From Akkermansia muciniphila (GTDB lineage Bacteria; Verrucomicrobiota; Verrucomicrobiia; Verrucomicrobiales; Akkermansiaceae): a stretch of DNA of 62,287 bases. The stretch covers positions 1 to 62,287 of the forward strand of contig CAMDAD010000016.1 in assembly GCA_945888515.1 (NCBI GenBank), written 5' to 3'. The notes under the pieces are model-generated. The model had not been told where the DNA came from, ran no database searches, and saw only the letters and a list, made by a program, of their open reading frames with translations. Positions 26,274-35,835 of the stretch are shown in pieces (within the stretch, counting starts at the first letter, position 1; every line of letters starts with the position of its first letter). A program made the position numbers and the translations under genes.

Positions 26274-26894
26274 ATGCGAACGATTTGTGCAGCAATAACC
26301 ATGTTGGTAATGACGCTCAGCGCAAGTGCGCAAGTGGCGGCACCGATAGAGGTCGTCAACTCAGCGATTGCCGCGATGAATGATCTGGGCAGGCAGGTTG
26401 TGTTAGGGAAGTTAAAAACTTCGTTAGATAGAATGTATCCGCAATGGAAGGATCGTCTCAGCCGCCGCATGGGTGGTGATGCCGCTCTGGAGAAACAGTT
26501 TGACGACGCCTTAGCGGAGATGATGAAGCAGGGCACTAGCATGGTGTCCTTCAAGAGCTATGGATTTCCACGAGTCTATGAGGTCTTTCCCGGAAAAAAA
26601 GTGGAAGTTGTCGATGGCAAGGAAGTGGAGACACTGATCAACACCAAGTGGATGTTGTTGATTCCCACAGAAGTGCGTTATCGCGTGATGCAGAAGCAGG
26701 AAATCATCATCATCGAGAGCAAGGGATTCCAAGTGGCGATTGCGGATAAGGACAAGCTGCATTGGACCTTCATCGATGGAGCGGGGCTAACGGTGCAAGA
26801 CTTACGCAGCCTGTTTATCAGTCTGCCCAAGGACATGGAGTTGCCGCAGATTCAGCGCAGGACGGTTCCGAAGGAGGAACTTTTGCAAAAATAA
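26274..26894 (+). CDS. Secreted protein of unknown function
   Basis: 206 residues, family not recognised. It has a clear signal peptide (MRTICAAITMLVMTLSASAQ). The mature part is mixed alpha/beta with no cysteines, and phrases such as YPQWKDRLSRRMGG and SYGFPRVYEVFPGKK. It has no transmembrane segment after the signal and no lipobox, so it is probably periplasmic. It is followed after 15 bp by the SET-domain gene on the same strand. Confidence 0.7.
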   Translation: MRTICAAITMLVMTLSASAQVAAPIEVVNSAIAAMNDLGRQVVLGKLKTSLDRMYPQWKDRLSRRMGGDAALEKQFDDALAEMMKQGTSMVSFKSYGFPRVYEVFPGKKVEVVDGKEVETLINTKWMLLIPTEVRYRVMQKQEIIIIESKGFQVAIADKDKLHWTFIDGAGLTVQDLRSLFISLPKDMELPQIQRRTVPKEELLQK

Positions 26895-26909
26895 GACACG
26901 CGCGATATC

Positions 26910-27515
26910 ATGGCGAAGAGCAAATCGAAAGCGGAGAAAGCAGCGAAGCTGATCCGGAAAATGAAAAAAATGTGGGAACAGGCGCAAAGCGATCTTTGTG
27001 AGGTGAAAAACTCGGAGATTCACGGCAGGGGCGTTTATGCGACCCGCTCAATCAAAAAAGACGAGAAAATCATCGAGTATGTTGGCGAGTTGATCGACAA
27101 ATCCGAGAGTGAGCGGCGTGCTCACATACAAGCAGAGCGTGCCGAAAAGCATGGCGATGCCGCCGTTTATATTTTCACGGTCGATGACGAGTATGATCTC
27201 GATGGTAGCCTGCCATGGAACACCGCACGACTGATCAATCATTCCTGCGAACCGAACTGCGAGGCATGGATCGATGGCAAGCGCATTTTCATTCATGCCC
27301 TGCGCGATATCAGAAAAGGCGAGGAGCTATCTTTTGACTATGGATTCGATGTGGACACATGGGAAGACCATCCGTGCCGATGCGGGAAAAAATCCTGCGT
27401 AGGACACATCGTCAGTCGTTCGCAGTGGCCGGAATTAGACAAGAAAAAAGCGGCGAAACAATCCACCGCTTCGCATGATCACCAGTCGTGCAATCGCAAA
27501 CCCAAGGTCAAGTAA
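26910..27515 (+). CDS. SET-domain protein-lysine methyltransferase
   Basis: 201 residues. A basic Lys-rich N-terminus (about 1-22) precedes a full SET domain: EIHGRGVYATRSIKKDE binds S-adenosylmethionine, RLINHSCEPNCEAW (about 110-123) forms the pseudoknot, and GEELSFDYGF follows. The post-SET cysteines are in CRCGKKSCVG, which with the pseudoknot Cys can hold zinc. The tail is again Lys/Ser-rich, suiting contact with nucleic acid or acidic partners. SET proteins are mainly eukaryotic but occur in chlamydiae and some free-living PVC bacteria. The substrate is unknown. Its 3' end overlaps the convergent barrel gene by 37 bp. Confidence 0.9.
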   Translation: MAKSKSKAEKAAKLIRKMKKMWEQAQSDLCEVKNSEIHGRGVYATRSIKKDEKIIEYVGELIDKSESERRAHIQAERAEKHGDAAVYIFTVDDEYDLDGSLPWNTARLINHSCEPNCEAWIDGKRIFIHALRDIRKGEELSFDYGFDVDTWEDHPCRCGKKSCVGHIVSRSQWPELDKKKAAKQSTASHDHQSCNRKPKVK

Positions 27516-28333
27516 GCACCATCATCGAAGTCGTTCTCCCGTAGCGTGCGGTCCGAATTCGTCTGCCAAGTGACTTCGTTAGCCGTCACAATTCCGGCAC
27601 CCGCGACCAGCCAGAGATCATCGCGGAGCTCACGCTCGATCGTTACACCGGCGCGGTAGCTTTGCATGCTCAGATAATCCGAGCCCGGCGTATCGATATT
27701 CCAGTAGCCCCCCGTCGCCTCGCCGATGAAGCGGAAAATCCATGATTCGGCCAGTTGGCAGCGGGCTTCTACCGTGAAACCACGAACAGCGAATTGCCAT
27801 TGATCGTTCATTTCATAAACGAAACCGAGATAGGGGAGTAATTGCGGTTCGCCTATCATGCGTGTGTAGGCAGCGCCGAAATTGATGCTGAGCTTGTCGT
27901 TGGCTTGGTAATTGCCACCCAGACGGACATCGCAGAAAAAGTCATCGGAGGTGATCGATTCCAGGTCGCTAGAAATGCCGGGACTGATCCGAGTGTTGTA
28001 GCTCCAGGGGCTGTCGTTGGGCTGATAAACGAACAACAAGGGGAGCTCTCCCATGTGGAGATCGCCGCGGTAGGAGCTAGTCGCTGCGTCCGGTCCCTCG
28101 AAGTCGCGATACTCATAACGGAGCGCAGGCATGAAGTAGAGCGCGTCTGCGAGTTGGATGGGTTTGCAGAGAGGCGACTGAAGACGCCATTGCTCCATGC
28201 GGAGATCCGCCCCGCCATGGCTCGCTTCCACATCGCCATAGGAATGCCATTGCAGTTTGACGACGCCGAGATCAAGGTCATCGGCGAGGCAGTTCAAAGA
28301 CAAACAGCTGAGCAGGGCAAGTTGGATTTTCAT
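27479..28333 (-). CDS. DUF6268-type outer-membrane beta-barrel protein
   Basis: 284 residues from the ATG at 28333, where a signal peptide (MKIQLALLSCLSLNCLA) begins; an upstream in-frame start would bury it. The mature part is rich in alternating aromatic/polar strands, such as YFMPALRYEYRDF, GGNYQANDKLSINFGAAYTRM and AYLTLGLRLHDW, ending in an aromatic residue as outer-membrane barrels do. Similar proteins are common in Verrucomicrobiota and named DUF6268. Function unknown. Confidence 0.75.
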   Translation of the reverse strand: MKIQLALLSCLSLNCLADDLDLGVVKLQWHSYGDVEASHGGADLRMEQWRLQSPLCKPIQLADALYFMPALRYEYRDFEGPDAATSSYRGDLHMGELPLLFVYQPNDSPWSYNTRISPGISSDLESITSDDFFCDVRLGGNYQANDKLSINFGAAYTRMIGEPQLLPYLGFVYEMNDQWQFAVRGFTVEARCQLAESWIFRFIGEATGGYWNIDTPGSDYLSMQSYRAGVTIERELRDDLWLVAGAGIVTANEVTWQTNSDRTLRENDFDDGAYLTLGLRLHDW

Positions 28334-28370
28334 AAGTTGCGATTTAGAGGTTATGTGCGATCTTACTTCG

Positions 28371-28700
28371 ATGGAGGTGAATGACAAGCCTACAATTTTT
28401 GCCTCTCGAGTGTATGAAATCGTGCGTTCGATTCCTCGGGGAAAAGTCGCCAGCTATCGAGATGTTGCTCAGGTTCTTGGTGTGCGCTCTGCACAGGCGG
28501 TAGGTCAGGCATTAAAACGAAATCCATACGCTCCAGAGGTGCCGTGTCATCGAGTGGTTCGTAGCGATGGTCGATTGTGTGGCTTTTTTGGCGACACTAC
28601 GGGAACTGGCCTCGAGCAAAAGGCGGAAATGCTTCGCTCGGAGGGGGTTGCTGTCGTGATGGGAAACATTGATATGACAGAATACCTGCACAGATGGTGA
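28371..28700 (+). CDS. Short MGMT/ATL-type DNA alkyl-repair domain protein
   Basis: 109 residues: only the C-terminal DNA-binding domain of O6-alkylguanine-DNA alkyltransferase. FASRVYEIVRSIPRGKVASYRDVAQVLG is the winged-helix part. The reactive Cys lies in VPCHRVVRSDG, followed by GFFG. Alkyltransferase-like proteins without activity usually have Trp in place of that Cys, whereas this one keeps it. The N-terminal domain of full enzymes (about 80-90 residues) is absent. An ATG at 28353 would add six residues. Its stop overlaps a possible ATG of the next gene. Confidence 0.88.
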   Translation: MEVNDKPTIFASRVYEIVRSIPRGKVASYRDVAQVLGVRSAQAVGQALKRNPYAPEVPCHRVVRSDGRLCGFFGDTTGTGLEQKAEMLRSEGVAVVMGNIDMTEYLHRW

Positions 28701-28735
28701 AAATTCGGTGTCTATTCTCTCGTAGTTCTCTGCGA

Positions 28736-30946
28736 ATGAAGGGTTTCTGGTGGCTGGCTGTGTTGCTTGCTCCTCTGCATGCGGATCTTGCCAAGCAGTG
28801 GGACAAGGAAATTGTGCCGATTTTGGAGACGTATTGTTTTGATTGTCATGCGGATGGCGTGAAGAAAGGAGATTTTTCGTTTGATGCGTATGGCAATATT
28901 CCATCCATGCAAGCGAAGCGCGACGCATGGAAGCGGATACGGGAGAACCTCGCCTTCGAACTGATGCCACCAGTCGATAAGGATCAGCCCTCCAGCGAAG
29001 AGCGGCGCAAGCTGATCTCATGGATCGATGCCGCTGTTTTTCCTGTTGACCCCAAAAACCCGGATCCTGGGCGCGTGACTTTGCGACGGTTGAATCGCTT
29101 TGAATATCAGAATACCGTTCGCGACTTGATCGGTGTCATGCCCGATACGCAACTCTTGCCGCCGGATGACTCGGGATACGGCTTCGATAACATGGCCGAT
29201 GTATTGACGTTGTCGCCGACTCATCTCGATGCCTACCTCAACACCGCTTCGCAGGCGCTTGATGTTGCTTATGGCAGTGCGGTGAGTCCGAAGCGACCGA
29301 TCGATCCGCGCAGCATGAAAGGCAGCCCTGCGTATGAAGATGATATTTTCACGATGTATACGGGTGGGCGACGTTACTTGCGGCTTGATGTCAAACCGGG
29401 CAAATACCGTGTCACTTTTCGACTCAGTGGTCAACAGGCAGGGGAAGAGAAGGTGAAAGCTAAAATACTGTTAGGTGCTGTCGTCAATGAAATTACTGTT
29501 GCCAATACCGATCCGAGGGAATTCGCCATCACAGCCGATGTCAGCCCAGAGCAACCTGGCTTGGGTGTCGAATATCTGAATGATCATTGGGATGACCGCA
29601 CTAAGGCAGATCGAAATTTGTTAGTGCATTCCATCGTGCTAGAAGGTCCGCTGGATCAGCCGAAAAAACGCAATTTACTGCTCTTTCCCGATCGCAAGGA
29701 GGGACTGGGTGACGATTCATACATCGCAGTGATTTTGCGCAATTTTCTCTCGCACGCCTTCCGCCGCCCTGCCACAGATGCGGAGATCGCCCGCTACGCC
29801 GGATTAGTCAACGCCCAACGCAAACCGAAACAGAGCCTCGAAGATGCCATGCGCCCAGCGTTTGAGGCGGCGATGATTTCACCTCAATTTTTGTTCCGTG
29901 AACTTCATGCCATTTATTCGCTCGAAAAAACCGGCACCATCCAGCCCGTGCCGGAACTGTCGCTCGCCTCGCGCATTTCGTATTTTTTGTGGAGCTCGGC
30001 ACCAGAGGACTCCACTCTCTCGCTCGCGGCAAACAAGCAGCTGCGACCATTACTCAATGAGGAAGTGGATCGCATGATTCGCAGTCCCAAGACATCGGCA
30101 CTGGTGGATCGTTTTTTTGCGCAGTGGTTGCAGTATCAGGACGCGGCATTCATACCCATCGATAGTAAGCTCTATCCCTCGACAGTCGGCTCCATGCGCT
30201 CCCATATGATTGCGGAGACGCGCACGTTTTGCGAAGATCTGTTGAAAAATAATCTCCCGGTCACTCGGTTGATCGATGCCGATTACACGTTTGTCAACGA
30301 CAGGCTAGCAGATCATTATCAGATTCCCGACGTCAGAGGCAGAGAATTTCGCAAAGTGACTCTAACGGATCCGCATCGGCGCGGTGTGTTAACGCATGGC
30401 TCCATCCTAGCGGTGACTTCGAATCCAAACCGCACATCTCCCGTGAAACGCGGGAAGTGGGTCTTGGAAACATTGCTCGATGCCGCACCACCACCGCCAC
30501 CGCCCAACGTGCCTTCCTTGCCATCGTCGAAAAATGGCATCAGCTCTGCGAGTTTGCGCGAGCAGTTGGAGGAGCATCGCAAGGATCCAGCTTGTGCTTC
30601 TTGCCATAAATTGATGGATGGTATCGGTTTCGCATTTGAGGGATTTGATGTGGACGGTGCACGTCGTGGAGGTCCGGATATCGATACGCGTGGCAATCTT
30701 GCTTCTGGCGAAATGGTAGACTCCCCCGCGTCCTTGTCAAAAATCCTCGCTTCCACTCGTGCGGATGAATTTCATCGCGCCTTTGCGGTCAAGATGCTGA
30801 CCTTTGCTCTCGGCCGCGGCCTCGATTATTACGACAAGCCTGCTGTTGATAAAATAGTCGCCCACGCCGCTAAAAACAACTTCAGTTTGCATAGCTACAT
30901 TCATGCAACGATCTATTCGTATCCTTTCCAGAATTATCGGAAATAA
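28736..30946 (+). CDS. Planctomycete-type cytochrome c / DUF1592 protein
   Basis: 736 residues from the ATG at 28736, giving a signal peptide (MKGFWWLAVLLAPLHA). An ATG at 28694 overlaps the previous stop and would add 14 residues. The c-type heme site CFDCH is at 34-38. DUF1587 follows with RVTLRRLNRFEYQNTVRDLIG, then DUF1595/DUF1592 (AFRRPATDAEIARYAG, SRISYFLWSSAPED), DUF1588 (RRGVLTHGSILAVTSNPNRT) and DUF1585 at the end. A second Cys pair, CASCHKLMDGIGFAFE, is conserved in DUF1588. These periplasmic proteins are typical of PVC bacteria and of unknown enzymology. It heads a unit with DUF1800 and DUF1501 genes. Confidence 0.92.
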   Translation: MKGFWWLAVLLAPLHADLAKQWDKEIVPILETYCFDCHADGVKKGDFSFDAYGNIPSMQAKRDAWKRIRENLAFELMPPVDKDQPSSEERRKLISWIDAAVFPVDPKNPDPGRVTLRRLNRFEYQNTVRDLIGVMPDTQLLPPDDSGYGFDNMADVLTLSPTHLDAYLNTASQALDVAYGSAVSPKRPIDPRSMKGSPAYEDDIFTMYTGGRRYLRLDVKPGKYRVTFRLSGQQAGEEKVKAKILLGAVVNEITVANTDPREFAITADVSPEQPGLGVEYLNDHWDDRTKADRNLLVHSIVLEGPLDQPKKRNLLLFPDRKEGLGDDSYIAVILRNFLSHAFRRPATDAEIARYAGLVNAQRKPKQSLEDAMRPAFEAAMISPQFLFRELHAIYSLEKTGTIQPVPELSLASRISYFLWSSAPEDSTLSLAANKQLRPLLNEEVDRMIRSPKTSALVDRFFAQWLQYQDAAFIPIDSKLYPSTVGSMRSHMIAETRTFCEDLLKNNLPVTRLIDADYTFVNDRLADHYQIPDVRGREFRKVTLTDPHRRGVLTHGSILAVTSNPNRTSPVKRGKWVLETLLDAAPPPPPPNVPSLPSSKNGISSASLREQLEEHRKDPACASCHKLMDGIGFAFEGFDVDGARRGGPDIDTRGNLASGEMVDSPASLSKILASTRADEFHRAFAVKMLTFALGRGLDYYDKPAVDKIVAHAAKNNFSLHSYIHATIYSYPFQNYRK

Positions 30947-31007
30947 GTTAACTCATCTAAAGGACCGCCTCTGAGCGATCAGATTTTTTACTTTGCATCT
31001 GAGAAAA

Positions 31008-34000
31008 ATGTCGCTACTACTTTCATCCATGCACAGATGGCATACATTATGGCTGAGTGTGGCATGCGCCGGAAATGTTTGCGTGGCAAGCGTTGTGGAC
31101 ACGGATGCGGACGGCATGTGCGATGTTTGGGAGGCCGCCTTTCACGCCCACGCCTTGCTACCCGACGTGGATACGGACCGTGATGGTGTCAACAATCGCG
31201 CCGAGGCCCTCGCGGGTACGGATCCTTATGATGTCGGATCTCGTTTCGATGCAACCATCGAACGCGCCAACACACTTTGCAACATTCACGTGGCTGCGCA
31301 ACCGGGAAAACGCTACCGTCTGTTGATGGCTTCGGCACCGCAAGGCACTTGGGAACCGGTAGGCGAGTGGCAGTTGTCTTTGCAATCCGAGCTCCACTTT
31401 TCTGCGGCAGTGGTTGGAACTGTCGGATTCTATCGTGTGGAAGTGGGAGATGCTGATACCGATACCGATGGTGTCTCAGACTGGGCGGAAATGCGGTTGT
31501 TTGGCTACGATCGTACCAATCCAGATTCGTTTTCTGCTGCCGGCGGCGATCTCGCAGGTGTGCAAGATTGGGCGAGTCAACTCCGCAGTGGTAGTTTGAC
31601 CGCGGCCGTGTCTAGTTCCAGTGCCTCAGAAAAGGAGGGGGCACCCGCCGTGATATCCTACACCCGTGCGGGCAACTTGACGCGTCCTTTTACCATTTTC
31701 CTGAAAACTGCGCGGCCGGACCATCCCGCTCGTGCCACACCGTTGGCCAGTGAGTGGATGTTTCAAGACGCACAACATCAGATTCTGACGAATCGATTGC
31801 AAGTGCCTGCGGGCCAAAGTTCGGCCGAGCTTCGCGTTTTGGCCATGAAGGACACTCAGGTGGAGGTGCCCGAGCACTTGCGGGTCATTGCTGGCGCATC
31901 TCAGTTGGATACGCCCATCACTCTGATCGATGCTGCTAATCAGCCCGCGAACCAACGTCTTCTCGTCGCCTACTTGCGACCTGAAACGGGGGTAACCTCC
32001 TTCGGTTCCGGAATCGCTACGATCCGTCTCCCCGGCAACAACGACTCAGCTCTCATCGCGTTGAGTTTTTCCAATCTCAATTCTCCTGTCAATTCGACGC
32101 AGGTTCTCACCGAAAATTCTGCGATTCTTCAGTCGGTGCCACCTTTCAACTATGGCGGACAATCGTGGCCGATCCGTGCCAGCCAGAATTTCCTAACGGA
32201 TCAAGAGGTGCTCGACGCATTATTGTCCGGCGCCATTCAGTTGAGTGTTTACACCGAGGCTAATGTGAACGGTGAGATCAGTGGTTATTTTCAAAGTACA
32301 AATGGCTCGACTCAATTTCAGTCACCACCTGCCTCTCCTACCATGGAGACACTCACGGGCGCGGCTCTGGAACGTGATATTTTCCGCTTTCTCACGCAGG
32401 CAACCTTCGGCCCTACACCTGAGGACTTCGATATGATGCGCGACTTGATCGCACGACACTCGGGTGATCGCATCGCCGCATACTCCGCATGGATCGATGC
32501 GCAGTTCGCGCTACCGTCGCCCAGCCTCGAGGCCTATACCCGCGCTGCGAATGATCAGGAAATCGCACTCTATGCGGATCCGACCAAGACCTACTTTAAT
32601 GCGGCAAGAGACCCGAATCAAACCAACGCGCGTCGTGGTTGGTGGTTGTTGGCCCGACATGCTCCTGATCAGTTGCGCCAGCGTGTTGGATTCGCTCTAT
32701 CGGAAATTTTCGTGATCAGCGATGGCGATAGCACGATCGCCAACCGCGCCTATGGTATGGCCAATTATTACGACATGTTGAAAAGCTCGTCGTCTGGCTC
32801 CTATCGTCAATTATTGGAAAAGGTCTCTCTCCATCCCATCATGGGGCAGTATCTTTCGCATTTGAAAAATCAAAAAGCGGTCCTCGACTCGCAAGGCAAT
32901 GTTCTGACTTCTGCGGATGAGAATTTCGCGCGCGAAATCATGCAGCTATTTTCCATCGGTCTCGTGCAGCTTCATCCCGATGGATCGTTGAAACTTGGCC
33001 CTGATGGATTGCCGATTGCGGCTTACACTCAAAATGACATCGCCGCTTTGGCCCGGGTGTTCACTGGGTTGTCATTCTCGAAGAGAAACAATCCCAGCAC
33101 CAGTCTGAATGTGGAGGATAATCCCAGCTTCTTCCAGGGAAGCGGTAGTGAGCGGTTCGAAGCGTCGTGGACTCATCCCCTGAAAATGTTTCCCGCCTAT
33201 CACGATACGGGCGCGAAGTCTTGGCTCGGTATCACAATCCCAGCCAATCAAACCGGCGAACAAGATCTTGCGATGGTGCTCAATCATCTGTCCGTCCATC
33301 CGAACACCGCGCCGTTCATCTGCCGCAGGCTGATTCAGCGCCTCGTCAGCGCGAATCCCTCACCTGGCTATCTCTTCCGTGTTTCCAATGCCTTTACTGC
33401 TTCTAACGGAAATTTAGGCGAAACCGTTCGTGCCATATTACTGGATCCCGAGGCGCGTTCGAACGCAGTGGCTGATCATATCGTGGGCGCAGGGAAAATT
33501 CGTGAACCTCTGCTGCGCTATGTAGCTGCTCTCCGCGCTCTCGGCGCTAAGTCCGAACTGCTTCTCAGTGATCTTTCCAGCTATGGGTATCCTGCCTCGG
33601 AGTTGGCGAAGTTTCCACCGAACACGACACGCGTTCGTGTGCCCGATACCGATTCTTCTCTCGGGCAGACACCGCAATCGCCACCCTCTGTGTTCAACTG
33701 GTTTCTCCCAGATTACACGCCTTCCGGTGCTCTTGCAGCTAACGGGCTTGTGTCGCCGGAATTGCAAATTGCTAACGAAAACAGCACGTTCACTGCCACC
33801 AACTACCTCTACAACATCATCGATTCCTCTACCGGTCAAGGTGGGGATACCTTAGTCAATCAAACCCAGTTGGGATCGGTCTACAACGCAAATTCCGACC
33901 ACCTGATCATTCCTTACGAGACCACACTGGAGAGGCTCTACCTCGCAGTGATGGATAGCAATCGCGATGGATTGATGACGAACTTAGACACCGGTGCGCA

Positions 34001-34262
34001 CAACAACACGACAGCCATTCGTGCGGCGTGTGAAGCGGTGCTAGATCAAGCGGATCTGATTCTCTGCGGCGGTGCTCTGAAGGCTCGCTATGGGAATCTG
34101 GCCGGTAGGCCTCGCGCGCTGATCCTCGATGCCGCTGTCTCGGTGAGATCCAGCTCCAACACCAGCACTTCGGCTAGCACGCAGGCAACTTCTATGCGAG
34201 AGCGCATCGAAGATATTCTCTGGCTTGTGGTCTCGTCTCCCGAATTCCTTGTGCAAAAATAA
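31008..34262 (+). CDS. Secreted DUF1800 protein with N-terminal calcium-type repeats and a CHRD domain
   Basis: 1084 residues from the ATG at 31008 (a TTG lies 15 bp upstream). After a signal peptide comes an Asp-rich calcium-binding block (DTDADGMCDVWE, DVDTDRDGVNNRAEALAGTDP). A second such block follows near residue 150 (DADTDTDGVSDWAEM). At about 315-430 is a CHRD-like domain ending VNGEISGYF. DUF1800 fills the rest, from LTQATFGPT through RRGWWLLARHAPDQLRQRVGF, FAREIMQLFSIG and ARVFTGLS. DUF1800 and DUF1501 genes are nearly always adjacent in PVC genomes, implying a shared exported complex. Function not known. Confidence 0.9.
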   Translation: MSLLLSSMHRWHTLWLSVACAGNVCVASVVDTDADGMCDVWEAAFHAHALLPDVDTDRDGVNNRAEALAGTDPYDVGSRFDATIERANTLCNIHVAAQPGKRYRLLMASAPQGTWEPVGEWQLSLQSELHFSAAVVGTVGFYRVEVGDADTDTDGVSDWAEMRLFGYDRTNPDSFSAAGGDLAGVQDWASQLRSGSLTAAVSSSSASEKEGAPAVISYTRAGNLTRPFTIFLKTARPDHPARATPLASEWMFQDAQHQILTNRLQVPAGQSSAELRVLAMKDTQVEVPEHLRVIAGASQLDTPITLIDAANQPANQRLLVAYLRPETGVTSFGSGIATIRLPGNNDSALIALSFSNLNSPVNSTQVLTENSAILQSVPPFNYGGQSWPIRASQNFLTDQEVLDALLSGAIQLSVYTEANVNGEISGYFQSTNGSTQFQSPPASPTMETLTGAALERDIFRFLTQATFGPTPEDFDMMRDLIARHSGDRIAAYSAWIDAQFALPSPSLEAYTRAANDQEIALYADPTKTYFNAARDPNQTNARRGWWLLARHAPDQLRQRVGFALSEIFVISDGDSTIANRAYGMANYYDMLKSSSSGSYRQLLEKVSLHPIMGQYLSHLKNQKAVLDSQGNVLTSADENFAREIMQLFSIGLVQLHPDGSLKLGPDGLPIAAYTQNDIAALARVFTGLSFSKRNNPSTSLNVEDNPSFFQGSGSERFEASWTHPLKMFPAYHDTGAKSWLGITIPANQTGEQDLAMVLNHLSVHPNTAPFICRRLIQRLVSANPSPGYLFRVSNAFTASNGNLGETVRAILLDPEARSNAVADHIVGAGKIREPLLRYVAALRALGAKSELLLSDLSSYGYPASELAKFPPNTTRVRVPDTDSSLGQTPQSPPSVFNWFLPDYTPSGALAANGLVSPELQIANENSTFTATNYLYNIIDSSTGQGGDTLVNQTQLGSVYNANSDHLIIPYETTLERLYLAVMDSNRDGLMTNLDTGAHNNTTAIRAACEAVLDQADLILCGGALKARYGNLAGRPRALILDAAVSVRSSSNTSTSASTQATSMRERIEDILWLVVSSPEFLVQK

Positions 34263-34275
34263 ACCCATCCCTATC

Positions 34276-35835
34276 GTGAAAAAGCACCAGAAAGAAGACA
34301 TTCGTAATCGTCGGGATTTCATCCGCCAATCCGCTTGCGCCTCGCTCGGAGTCACGGGGCTCGTGAACATGCTCGCACAAATGCGCCTCATGACCGCCGC
34401 CATGGCCCAGGGCGTACCAGATACGGGTTACAAAGCGATGGTTTGCTTGTTTTTGAATGGCGGCAATGACTCGAACAATCTGTTTGTGCCCGCTGGCGAT
34501 CCCTTGACCGACGAGGTCCGTGCCGACTACGCGGCTGGGCGGGGCGTTCTCGCGATTCCTAGTAATCAAGTACGTCTTGTGAACCTGCCGCCCACCACGC
34601 AGGCGTTCAAACGCCACTATGGCAACTCTCTGCCTGTGATGGGCTTTCATCCGAGCGCCCCCGCACTCGCAACCATGTTCAATGCGGGTGAGCTGGCTGT
34701 TGTGGCGAATGTGGGAAGTCTCGCATATCCGGTGCCGACTCGTGACGATTATCTCGGTGGCAAGGTGCCTCTCCCACAGCAACTCTTTTCCCATTCAGAT
34801 CAACAGACGCAGTGGCAATCTTCCGTACCCGATCGCCCGTTCACCTCTGGCTGGGGCGGTCGCGCGGCCGAATTGCTCCGTGCCTCATACAATTCCGGTG
34901 GAAATTCGAAGGTCTCTATGTCGATCTCGCTCGCAGGCGTGAATTCTTTTCAAGTCGGCACTACCGGGCAGGTCGTTCAATACGTGGTTCGTCCCGGCGG
35001 CACTTTGCCACTCTCTGGTTTTTCAAGTGGCACGGATAGTTATGGTGGATCGTTAAATCCTGACGGTTCGTATAAAACGACGGATCAAGGAAAACGATTA
35101 AAGGCATTTGAGGACATCATGCGTCTCACTCACGCAAACTTGCACGAGGAGGAATACAATCGCATCATACGCCGTGCTCGTGCGACGGAAGGATTCATCG
35201 GTGCTGCCATGACAGCGTCGACGGCGAGCGGGGTGAACTTCGATACCAAATTTGCCAGTGCGACGACCAGTCTGGGACAGCAACTCAAGATGATTGCCAG
35301 ATTGATCGCGGGACGATCCGCCATCGGGAACAATCGTCAAATTTTCTTCTGTCAGGTGGGTGGCTACGACACGCATGCGACTTTGCTGACATCGCACGCC
35401 CCGCTCATGGCTGAGATCTCCAATTCACTCAAAGCGTTCCGCGACACCTTGGTTGATTTGGGTGTGTTCGATAATGTCGTGACTTTCACCGCCTCTGATT
35501 TCAACCGCACCTTCACTCCCAACAGCACCGATCCTGCTCGTGCGGGCTCTGATCATGCGTGGGGCGGTCATACACTCGTCATGGGTGGCCAAGTCAATGG
35601 CGGCGATGTTTATGGGCATTACCCGAAATTGAAGATCGGCAGCGCCACTGGATCGATCGATGCCGGCACGAACAATCGTGGCCGCTGGATTCCAGGAACT
35701 TCGGTGGATCAATACGCCGCCGTGATGACAAAATGGATGGGCGCCAGCAGCAATGACATCGAAGCGATCTTTCCGAATCTGCCGCGCTTTGACGATCCCT
35801 TCACCGTCAGCTCTGCCAACCTCGCATTCCTTTGA
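34276..35835 (+). CDS. DUF1501 protein with Tat-like signal
   Basis: 519 residues from a GTG at 34276, 13 bp after the DUF1800 stop. The twin-arginine start NRRDFIRQSACASLGVTG suggests folded export. LNGGNDSNNLFVP opens the DUF1501 domain. VGGYDTHATLLTSHAPLM and DHAWGGHTLVMGGQVNGG near the C-terminus are the metal-coordinating type motifs of the alkaline phosphatase/sulfatase-like superfamily. It pairs with the upstream DUF1800 gene. Its last codons overlap the next gene (TTGA). Confidence 0.9.
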   Translation: MKKHQKEDIRNRRDFIRQSACASLGVTGLVNMLAQMRLMTAAMAQGVPDTGYKAMVCLFLNGGNDSNNLFVPAGDPLTDEVRADYAAGRGVLAIPSNQVRLVNLPPTTQAFKRHYGNSLPVMGFHPSAPALATMFNAGELAVVANVGSLAYPVPTRDDYLGGKVPLPQQLFSHSDQQTQWQSSVPDRPFTSGWGGRAAELLRASYNSGGNSKVSMSISLAGVNSFQVGTTGQVVQYVVRPGGTLPLSGFSSGTDSYGGSLNPDGSYKTTDQGKRLKAFEDIMRLTHANLHEEEYNRIIRRARATEGFIGAAMTASTASGVNFDTKFASATTSLGQQLKMIARLIAGRSAIGNNRQIFFCQVGGYDTHATLLTSHAPLMAEISNSLKAFRDTLVDLGVFDNVVTFTASDFNRTFTPNSTDPARAGSDHAWGGHTLVMGGQVNGGDVYGHYPKLKIGSATGSIDAGTNNRGRWIPGTSVDQYAAVMTKWMGASSNDIEAIFPNLPRFDDPFTVSSANLAFL

